A stretch of 64,000 nt of DNA from Heterobilharzia americana (taxonomy: Eukaryota > Platyhelminthes > Trematoda > Strigeidida > Schistosomatidae). The notes under the pieces were generated by a model. That model saw only the letters and a list, made by a program, of their open reading frames with translations, was not told the origin of the DNA and made no database searches. Both the position numbers and the translations under genes were made by a program. Where the stretch lies: positions 67,045,646 to 67,109,645 of the forward strand of contig OX104127.1 in NCBI GenBank assembly GCA_944470555.2, given 5' to 3'. Of this stretch, positions 55,561-64,000 are shown piece by piece; the first letter of the stretch is position 1, and every line of letters starts with the position of its first letter.

Positions 55561-55589
55561 AGGTTGAAGAGGTAAAATAGTTGGAGCGG

Positions 55590-56460
55590 CTTGACAATAG
55601 CAGATTTCTTCCGTTTAGTTCAGATTCCAGCTACCTGTGGGTAAACCATGGGTCTCTGCCTGACAATCTAGCCTTTCCTTGAAGCTTTCAAAAGATGGGG
55701 CGGAGACTGCTGCTGTTGTTAATACATTCCGGTGACCGCAGACTAGGGGGAAGAAGTGTGAACGCACATGAGTTTCTGCCCTTTGGTGGGCAGTGCTCTT
55801 ACAGTTTTCCCGAGGATCACGGTAGTGGTCACTCGGTAGTAATCATCTGTTTGAGTGATTTGAGTTATTCAATACTTTTTGAGCCATTACGAAGTCATCT
55901 CTAAACCTTCGGTAGCCAAGGGAGTATAGGCCTAAGTCTTCCAGTCTACTCTCATCTGGTTTTCGTTGCATCCCAACAACCCCTTTTGTGGCTTGCCTCT
56001 GAACTTTCTCCAGCAGGTTCGTGCCTCTTTTAAGTCGCGGTGGAGCAAAGACATTATGGACCTCCAGGTGAGGTCGTAAGTAAGCCTTGTAGAGCTTCAA
56101 AAATGGCCCTGGGGTAAGGGTGCCTAGTTGTCTGAACACAAAGTGTAGCGCACCATTTGCGTTTAAGGAATCACCCGGATAATTGGAACTTGTGTTCAGT
56201 TTCTCCATCACCGTTAAACCCAGATCTTTTTACACTATGGTATGGGATAAACGTGAACCGCAGTGAGAGTAGGATATTTTCCGGGTATCAGGAGTGTGGA
56301 AAAACATGGACCGGCACCTATCCAGGTTGAATACCAGTTCGTTATTTGTCGCCCGTTCCCCTACCGTTTTAAGGTCGTTCTGTAGTGCACTCGATTCCGC
56401 GTCACAAGTTACCACTCTCCACAACTTGACGTCTTCTTTTGCGAAACGTAGGCCAGTTTA
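55590..56460 (-). mobile_element. CR1-like LINE, RT C-terminal fragment
   Basis: Two antisense frames, 56424-56230 and 56211-55843, collinear after one break. Motifs: NNELVFNLDRCRSMFFHTPD (end of RT palm/thumb), GPFLKLYKAYLRPHLEV, LEKVQRQATKGVVG and LEDLGLYSLGYRRFRDD. The last two are the typical RT C-terminal motifs (QRRATK, LGL..L..RR.R.D) of CR1-like LINEs. Catalytic boxes are not in this piece. Confidence 0.8.
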
Positions 56461-56699
56461 TTTGGGGGGCAACAGAGCTGCTGGTAAGATCAGTTAACCT
56501 TCTGCAACTCTTGCCTTTGCAAGGAACAGTAAGTATTAGGTGTTATCTAAAATGCAGTGCGAGAAGTAGGGTGAATAGAAAATGGGGAAAGAAGACTGAA
56601 AAGAACTTGTGAAAAAACAGATGCCACTGCCAGTTAAATAGAGAAATTATTGGTCTTATTACAGATTCTACGGTTAGGTAGCACATGGATGAATGACCA

Positions 56700-57930
56700 C
56701 ACCTTCAACTGCTGCCGGCGAATTTTGGTAGTATGCAGTTTGTACTCACGTACATACTGAGCACTCGTTTGAATGAATCAAATGAGATGGCTGTGGCTAC
56801 TTCTTACTGTAGAGCGTCCCATAGTGCACGCACTCTGCTGTAGAAATTGCTAAGTTTAACTCTTATCTTTGAGACTCCTGGTTCTGGACGGATAATACTA
56901 TTCAGATGTGGTGGTCCGCTTGGTGAATGATTTCGTGGATTACCGTAATGCCACATCTTTTCCTTCGGTAGATAAAGGTGAAGAAGTCTATTTGTCTAGA
57001 GCATTGCACATATACTTTGCAGGTTGGTCTGACTAGTGAGCCCTTCGCCCCCCTCCACATCTTCTTGGGGGTGTCTGGGTCCCCCTTTGGTAGAGGAGGG
57101 AACGTTCTGTAGAAAATCTGCGTGGTCTAGCATAATTTTTAAATATTATGAGAAATAGTTCTAGGGTTGGAGCTTCAGGTACTGTCTTAGGAAGTAGGTG
57201 ATGTCGATCGGCTTTTCGGCCTTTCGCTTATAGCTAACACTAGTACCTAGTGTGTCAAATAAGTCTATTCCTGGGTCTTTCCCTGTAGATACTCTACCTA
57301 CTGCTCACTTGTTGGGCGTATAGCTAGTCTTCATCTTTTCCCGCGTGCGAATATGCATCACTTTGCACTTCTGTGGGTTGAAGCTCAAGTTGTTCTCAGT
57401 TAGCCAGGACTCCAGCTGCAGCAGGTTGTCTTGGAGCATCCAAGGGTTATCTTTCTTGTCTGCTTTGCTCCACATTTTGATGTCGTTGGAAAGTGGAAGA
57501 ATGGGTGAGGAGATTCGAACGGCGAAGTCGTTTATGAATGGCGAATGCATGAACGGTCCGTGGATAGTTACTTGAGAAACTCGCATTCATGCACTCTCCC
57601 AACCCCACCTAGATGTGTTAAATTTACTACAGGATTCTTTGTCCCACAGATATGCTGCAAACCACGCTATGAGTGGTTCAGAGACGCCCACGTTTAGACA
57701 CTTTTAGAGCGTAGTGTAGCATGGGGCGATGTCTAATGCTTAGGCTAAGCCCAGAAAGATAACATGATGCCTTGTTGTTTTATTCACTGGTCCAGTCATC
57801 CCAAACAGTCATCACGCTTCTGTCACATGACACCCCGGCCCTGATGCTGCGCTGGGTGAGATGAACGACGTCGCCGCCGTTTTGATGGCCCAGAACTTCT
57901 GCAAACATACTTCCAGAACCCTAGATGATA
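56700..57930 (-). mobile_element. Second CR1-like LINE remnant (RT palm)
   Basis: Antisense. 57586-57305 encodes FINDFAVRISSPILPLSNDIKMW (where the catalytic box FADD has become LSND), then LLQLESWLTENNLSFNPQKC. Upstream (57600-57930) many stops. Downstream (56900-56700) the LSNFYSRVRALWDAL-type phrase of the RT tail is visible in one frame. This is a separate copy from 55590-56460, since the C-terminal part occurs again here. Confidence 0.7.
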
Positions 57931-60900
57931 TAATAAGAGGGTCTCCCAGGCAAGATTGAAACGATGACGAATAATAAAAAACACTCCTTCATTTTGTTAT
58001 TTGTTGTGATACGCCGTGATTACACAGGCAACACATCCTACACGATGAAAGATAGTGAACGATCAGTTTTGGGGCACAATCAAGTCATTTCTAAGGGAGA
58101 GGGCGTTAATAAAATGTGGTTAATCAACACAATAGACATATTCATGTTCACATTTTCCACTGGGTAAGATGTGCTTTGCATAGATTCTGAATGAAATGGA
58201 AACCCGCATCTTGATTATTTTCAGTAAAAGAAAATTGTTTGGTGGGTGAAGTGCTGGTTACCGCAAGGTTCTTAAAAAAATGCGTCCTCGATAAAAATTA
58301 GTACTTCATCGTCCTGCGCGCGAAAATCAAAACAGTCGTTAGGAGGGGGTGTCAGTTAGCAAAGGGCAGTGGTGATTACAGCTAGATGGAACGGTTGCGG
58401 AACTTGCGATAAGTCAATGTCGAATAGAACAAGGGGTTCACGGTCAGCAGTGATGTAACAGTCTGAATGCAGTACCGGGTGAAACAAAGACTGGTAAATA
58501 AAATATGGTGATGCAAGATGGGATGCAACATTAACGGCCCGTAGTTGCGTGGTCTTCTTTCCATATCACCCCATAGAGATTGGTCAAAAGGTAGCGCATC
58601 CCCACTTTTCGAGGAGTTGGCCTGCCTTCAACAGGTGAGTGAACACACTTCACGTGGGTGTTTTTAGCGCTCCGGTGAGATCCCGCTAGATCCTTGTCGT
58701 CGCGGCCCAGAGACTTTCTCATCCTAAATTTGGAAAGTTTTACAAAGTCTTGGTTCGGTGGGGCCTTTACGTTCACCGGCTTTGTAACTGATTCTTAGAA
58801 CTCCACTGCGTTACTGAACATCGGCGGTGGATGCGTAAACGTATTGAGCTGCCTGCCGGATAGGCTGTTCAACGGGTCCACCACAAAATTCTGCCCAGGC
58901 TTCACCGTCCTGTTCCGTGGTCAGGTTTAGATCCTTACTCGTAGGTTTTCGCTGGAGTTGTAGTTTGGTCATTCGACCAGGTTACCCAGGTATATGCACC
59001 TGCCCCCACGAATGATTACATTACTCAGAGTGCACAACCTGTAGCTGAGAAAGTCTGACTCCTTACACGATGTGCGCCATTCGTACTATGACTTTTTCCC
59101 TCCTGAACTTGCCTCTGGATTGCATCAGTCACCCGAAAGCGTCTGAGAGGCTGTTGTCTGCTTGCCTCCGGAAAACTTTCCGATGGCACCTCATATGGTA
59201 TCTTTCATGTGTATCCAGTGTTCATCCGCCGATGGAGGTAGCAACTCGTGTGACCACTGCGGATCTGGTAGTTCCTCCTTTGTAAGCTGGTAGTTCGACC
59301 GCCGGTAGCAATAGAACGTCCCAGAGTCAACGATTTTTCGGTCGGGGGCAATCTACAGGGAACCCCAGACCCAGGTTTTATGGTTGTTAGCGCTCGCCAG
59401 CAAGACGTATCCGCAACATGGAGGGAAATGATGTCTCCCCCTAGTCGCGAATTCGCGTCACTCATTGATCTGGCCAGCAACGTCACCAGTGAGCCACCAG
59501 AAGTGTCTCCCCGATGATCAAGGAAACTCTCATCAGTATGTGATCGTATTTGCCTAGGGTGGGGATTCGACAGAATAAAGTTGAGTCGCTGTTCTTTCCC
59601 ATTTGGTCCCCATCATATGTTTTTCTAAACTTTTCCGCCAATCCCGCTGCCATAAAGTATTTCGAAGTCTCCGCCTAGTTTATATCTGCAACCTCTTTCT
59701 GGCCCCTATCAAATGCCAGGGTGTTGGAGTCTCCAGAGCGGACTAGGTGATCACAAACTGCCAAGGTGGATGCTAAAACAGTAGCGGGCACCCGTTCCTT
59801 ATGCTTTTTTGTGGACAGTGGAGACTTGGATGACACTTCCAGCGGATACGTTTCGTGGGCCATGGCTAAGTAGCATCGTATGGAGCCTGGCAGTCACTTG
59901 AATATATTATCGCCCGCCTACTTGGCTTTAGGTGGGTGACAAAACGTACGGTCACTCCTATTCCTTCCTTGAACTGCTGGTCCTTCCGAAATATGTTTAC
60001 GTCAGCCACGGACGTTCAGTGGTCCCAGATGCCTAATAAAACCCTTATCTCCATAGTAAAAATTATATGTGCAGCAGACGAACAACACCGTTCTCAGCTC
60101 CAGCAGTTGACCTCTGGGACCCCTTACATCGTTGTAGAAGAAAGTCGAGGAGCTACGCTCTGGTCTTAGTACATTACGATGAATGTGTAGAGGTTGCCGT
60201 AGTGTCGCACTAGGTGCTAGGTGCCAGTCCAGTGGAGACCAACCCTTCCTGGCACCCTGATGTTGGTGTGAGGAAAATACTTATCGTGATGGCTACATGG
60301 ATTAGTCCACTGGATAATTCTTTAGCCGCTCAAACTGCCTGCATCGCTCTTGAACATTGTCTTTTATTTCTGGCCCCGTGGAGCGCGTTTTGCCTTCACA
60401 CCATCGCTCGGCGCCTATTATTCGATCATTCGCGCGATACCATGTTTTACGGGCCTCTGCGAGTGATAACGTGAGATCGCTGCCAACAGCCCAGATGTAA
60501 AATCCTTCTGTTGGCGAGTGTCTTGGGAGTCTGCTTACGCTACCTAGAGGCTAGCTTTCTGTCCCTATTTTCACCGCTGGCCATCTCCATATCATGAAGG
60601 CAACTATCACAGTTTTTGGGTCCCCCCAGCTAGTTCGAGTATTCCATTCACCATCACAGCCGCAGCCATGTGCCCGCCACTAAGAGTGGGATGTCTTTGA
60701 GCCATTCGGGTGACCAATGGGTTATCTGGTCTCGTCCATACGTTGCAGGAGCCTGCAGCGTCTGCTCGACGCCGGGGCAGCAGCAAGTCGTCTGACTGTT
60801 CCATTACCACTGGTGACACTATGGGAGCCGCCCTCTATTCCAAGGTACTCTACCTCCTCAGAAGAGCCGGCACAGCCTGCTTGGACTGAGCTGACGAATG

Positions 60901-61100
60901 AGGACATTGGACGGGATGACTCCTCTTGTTCCCCTGACCCCTGGATGCAAGGAATTCGGCTTGGTGGCTAGTGTTTTCGGCCTACCCCGTCGCATACCCA
61001 CTTCCATCCGTTTATCCCCGTCGAAACCTAGTTCTTGAGGTAGCTTCATCCCTTCGGTTTATTTGCGTTGCTTCAGCATAAGATGTGAAGGCATCAGAGA
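57931..61100 (-). other. GC-richer region, probably decayed LINE 5' part
   Basis: Visibly higher G+C than the rest of the window. Short antisense frames (58776-58531, 59486-59205, 59863-59675, 60819-60607, 60907-60722, 61049-60858) lack recognised domains but lie in the right place and orientation to be endonuclease and ORF1 of the CR1-like copy at 56.7-57.9 kb. No gene is called. Confidence 0.4.
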
Positions 61101-62630
61101 TGTGTCACATGCAGTGGAAACTAGTCTTTCCTTCTGCTGAATGGTGACGCTTATACACACTCGTGCTCTTGATGCTTGCGGAACCTATCCTGTCTCTTCG
61201 GGTAGATTTTGTAGGTTCGTATTTCTTAGTACCTTAGGTTGCACCGTGTTTTAGTCTGTTGAAAGTTAGATCAGGTATTTTTGGATGTTCTGGACACGTG
61301 CCATAACCACATGAGGGGTTGGTAACGAAGTTTTTTGTGATGTGGTACCCGGTTACAGTTCACCCGCTGTTGGCAGATGCTTAACGTTAAATAATGACGG
61401 TATTTATCACTGAAGCTACAGGTGTATATCATTTTTACCGATATGGTTAGCGGTGAAAAATTCCATGGTAGTGTATTTTGCCATCGCTTCTTCATCCGGA
61501 TAACCTGAAAGCATAAAAATTCTAAATTTAGATCAAAGTGCACTACTTGTATCTGGTGGGAAGTTTCCTTTCATTCAGACTGGGGAGTTCCATTACTAGG
61601 GATGAAGACATGATAAAAATGTTTTGTAGAGGAAAATATTACCGGAGATTTCCCACCACCAACCGTGATGACGGTATCTGTGAAGGAAATATGCACCTGT
61701 AAATTCAGGAATAAATTATTATTACTATTGTCCCAGGCAGTGGCAATCTCCTCACACCGCTTACAAGCGTGACGCATTTCCTCGCCTCCCTCATGGTTAA
61801 GGAAGCTTTATTTCATTCTGCTAGATCCGACTGGTATCTGAATCCTAGGGAAATGCTGAATTTCCTGACGGCGAACAATTTTTTTCTGGTGCAACACATT
61901 TCAGACCACAGGCAAGATAAAGAAGCATATAATCTGTCTACCAAACGCGGAAACTGCATGGATCTATCTCGACTTGGACACTGCCGCTCACCTATCAAAG
62001 AATACTTAAGAGCTGGCAAAGAAATTTACTATTATGCCCCAACTCGCAACTCTGTCAAAGCTGGTCGATATCTAATATCTGTTGTTATTCAACTCGTTAA
62101 CTACTTGCCCAGCAATGCAGAATGGTTTATATCCTCAACAGTCTATATTCGCCTTTCAAAGGATAAAAACAAGTTTCAGCAGCCTCCGTAGAAAGGATAG
62201 TATTAGAGCGGAAGGGCTAACATTGGCTGAGCCATCGCCCAGCTTTAAAAGTCCCACCAGCTGTTATTGTCCATTGCTATAGGAGACACTGGAAGGACCA
62301 TCTCATTTCAAGCCATTCTTTCAAATCTTATAGACCAGTGGATGGGTCCAAGTTGTTAATAGCTGTACTCGACGAAATAATATACTTGAGCTGATTTTTT
62401 TGAACAACGCACCATCATTTACCATGCATACTAGCAGCGGATTCCCGGAAAGTGGCCACAAGGTAGCCTGTCAACTCTGTACCATGTGGGTGCACCCCCA
62501 CATTACTGAGGCCTACAACACTCGTTCGCAGAAGTTTTGTTGGCGTTGATTGGCCAAGCTCACAACACTTAAAACGCTGTCTAGGCTGGGACAAGTTGTC
62601 TTCTCTGATGGTCTGAACAGCTCTCTTATT
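61101..62630. other. Intergenic stretch with an unassigned 140-codon ORF
   Basis: Contains an open frame 61769-62191 (+) of 140 codons with no recognised motif. It has no obvious splice context. It could be a fragment of a mobile element or a chance frame. The rest shows no feature. Confidence 0.35.
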
Positions 62631-62631
62631 A

Positions 62632-64000
62632 TTAGTCCCTTGGGTTCCTAGTGGAACATAGGGCTTCAGTAGCACGCCTCCAGTGACCTCTGTTCTCTGA
62701 GATCTTTTGAACCTGGTCCCACGACAGCCCAGAAGCTCTCATTTCCTGCTCGCACGACCTCCTCCATGTCACCCTTGGACGTCCAACTCGTCGCTTCCCA
62801 TGGGGATTCCACTCGAGGGCCTGACGCGTGATGTCCTCAGTCGGCCTTCTCAGTGCATGGCCAATCCATCTCCACTTCTTCCTGCATATTTGTTGCGTGA
62901 TAGGTTCTTGGTTGGTTCGTTCCCAGAGTTCCTTGTTGCTTATTTTTTCTGGCCATCTGATCTTCAGCAGCGAGCGTAAGCAGTTGTTGATGAATGTCTG
63001 TAGTTTATTGGAAATACCTTTCGTGACGCGCCAAGTCTCTGAGCCATACAAGAGCACTGACTTGACGTTGGTGTTGAAAATCCGTATCTTGTTCCGCATG
63101 CTGAGTGCAGAAGATCTCCACACTGGTTTCAGGCTAATGAATGCCTGTCTTGCTTTTCCGATTCTGACTTTGACGTCCTCGTCCGTCCCGCCTGTAGTTG
63201 AAACAGTGCTTCCTAGATAAGTGAAGGAGGTTACTTCCTTTAAGTTTCTCCCGTTGACAGTGATTGGAGTTTGTTGTTGTTGTTGATGGTGGTGGTGCGG
63301 TATCTTCATCACTTCTGTCTTCTCTATATTCACCTGAAGTCCCGTCTTCGCTGCCTCTTCTATCAACTTGTTAGTTTTTGCCTGCAGATCTTCAAGTTTA
63401 TGTGACATTAGGCATAAGTCATCGGCGAAATCCAAGTCTTCTAGGTTCTTTTCCGTCGTCCAGTGTATCCCCCTCTTCTCGCTGCCTACTGTTTGCTGCA
63501 TGATCCAGTCCACCACAATCAAGAATATCATGGGGGATAGTAGGCAACCTTGTTTCACTCCTGTCTTCACTTCAAAGGCATCACTGAGCTTCCCATTGTG
63601 GATTACTTGGCATGTGGCATCTTCATATAGTTGTTGAATGAGGCGGATAAAGGTTTGCGGCACTCCGTAGTATTGAAGCAGTTTCCAAATTACTTCTCGG
63701 TCGACGCTGTCAAAGGCCTTCTCAAAGTCGATGAAGTTGAGGTGGAGAGGTGATTGCCATTCTATGCTCTGTTCTATGATGATGCGAAGCGTTGCAATTT
63801 GGTCTGCACATGATTTGTACTTCCTGAAGCCTGCCTGTTCCGGTCGTAGTTTTGAATCCAGTGCATCCCTTAGCCTCTCCAGGATGATGCGGCTTAATAT
63901 TTTACTTGGGGTGGACAGGAGAGTGATTCCGCGCCAGTTCTTGCAAGCACTGAGGTCTCCCTTCTTCGGCAGTTTGACAAGGTAACCCTTCTTCCAATCG
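62632..64000 (-). mobile_element. RTE-clade LINE, open RT frame, runs off the window
   Basis: Antisense copy of the same family as 804-4020. From the right edge (64000) to the TAA stop at 62632 the frame is open for about 456 codons, including [28 protein letters not shown], the catalytic FADD, the His/Gln run and KKWRWIGHALRR to the end CSTRNPRD. No frameshift or stop is seen. The endonuclease and 5' end lie beyond the window. Its 3' tail is a short TAATAA. The most intact LINE here and the best candidate for a recently active copy. Confidence 0.93.
62632..64000 (-). CDS. RTE reverse transcriptase, partial (open to edge)
   Basis: C-terminal about 455 residues of the endonuclease-reverse transcriptase. 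RT fingers begin at the window edge ([15 protein letters not shown]); palm motif A, motif B and FADD are intact; the thumb (SFTYLGSTVS) and C-terminal domain (KKWRWIGHALRR, then VTWRRSCEQEM) are complete. It copies its own RNA at a nicked target site. The start codon is not in the window. Confidence 0.88.
   Translation of the reverse strand, partial: DWKKGYLVKLPKKGDLSACKNWRGITLLSTPSKILSRIILERLRDALDSKLRPEQAGFRKYKSCADQIATLRIIIEQSIEWQSPLHLNFIDFEKAFDSVDREVIWKLLQYYGVPQTFIRLIQQLYEDATCQVIHNGKLSDAFEVKTGVKQGCLLSPMIFLIVVDWIMQQTVGSEKRGIHWTTEKNLEDLDFADDLCLMSHKLEDLQAKTNKLIEEAAKTGLQVNIEKTEVMKIPHHHHQQQQQTPITVNGRNLKEVTSFTYLGSTVSTTGGTDEDVKVRIGKARQAFISLKPVWRSSALSMRNKIRIFNTNVKSVLLYGSETWRVTKGISNKLQTFINNCLRSLLKIRWPEKISNKELWERTNQEPITQQICRKKWRWIGHALRRPTEDITRQALEWNPHGKRRVGRPRVTWRRSCEQEMRASGLSWDQVQKISENRGHWRRATEALCSTRNPRD

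Overview
The window is eukaryotic, AT-rich, intron-rich and full of repeats. It most likely comes from a digenean flatworm, and a schistosome-type genome is the best guess. Three things point there: RTE-clade LINEs with (TAA)n tails, tRNA-like SINEs that carry hammerhead-ribozyme sequence (the SM-alpha type known from Schistosoma), and a mix of very long and very short GT-AG introns. The species cannot be fixed from this sequence alone.

Two host genes can be supported. (1) On the + strand, the 3' part of a fibrillar-type collagen gene runs from 4562 to 39207 in eight exons: 4562-4885, 8007-8060, 8494-8746, 15594-15776, 19974-20281, 29656-29754, 35794-36036 and 39061-39207. All splice phases agree and join to 536 codons: 78 uninterrupted Gly-X-Y triplets, a linker with a furin-like site, a short coiled coil, and a COLFI C-propeptide. 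The first exon opens in phase 0 after an AG, so more exons lie upstream of the window. (2) On the - strand, a compact four-exon gene (54755 down to 53980) encodes a DRAP1/NC2-alpha-like histone-fold transcription corepressor. Its introns are only 76, 37 and 34 nt. The last exon has an apparent one-base frame break in an A/T homopolymer, before a basic C-terminal tail.

Mobile DNA fills most of the rest. One RTE family is present as a near full-length but frameshifted copy (about 804-4020, -), an open-frame copy running off the right edge (62632-64000, -), and at least seven 5'-truncated copies: 11524-12500, 17270-19067, 29821-31410, 37334-38415, 41859-42329 (all -), 35374-35557 and about 44870-45600 (both +). 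Several have visible target-site duplications. Two pairs share long identical or near-identical blocks, and one copy is a mosaic of two subfamilies. A different, decayed RTE-type copy lies at about 51200-52130 (-). A CR1/Jockey-like LINE lies at about 22330-24755 (+), and decayed CR1-like RT remnants lie at 55.6-57.9 kb (-), probably continuing to about 61 kb. Most of these sit in collagen introns.

Small elements include tRNA-like SINEs with hammerhead sequences (around 9.5, 13.2-13.6, 20.8, 24.9, 28.7-29.1, 41.0, 43.3 and 49.1 kb), a cluster of about 150-bp palindromic MITE-like elements (27.6-28.1, 39.8 and 47.0 kb), and a large inverted repeat with about 330-bp arms (49683-50011 / 50853-51186). 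The most unusual signals are composite SINEs carrying two hammerhead sequences in opposite orientation around a foldback stem, a collagen C-propeptide lacking both cysteines normally used for interchain disulfides, and the DRAP1-like gene with tiny introns.
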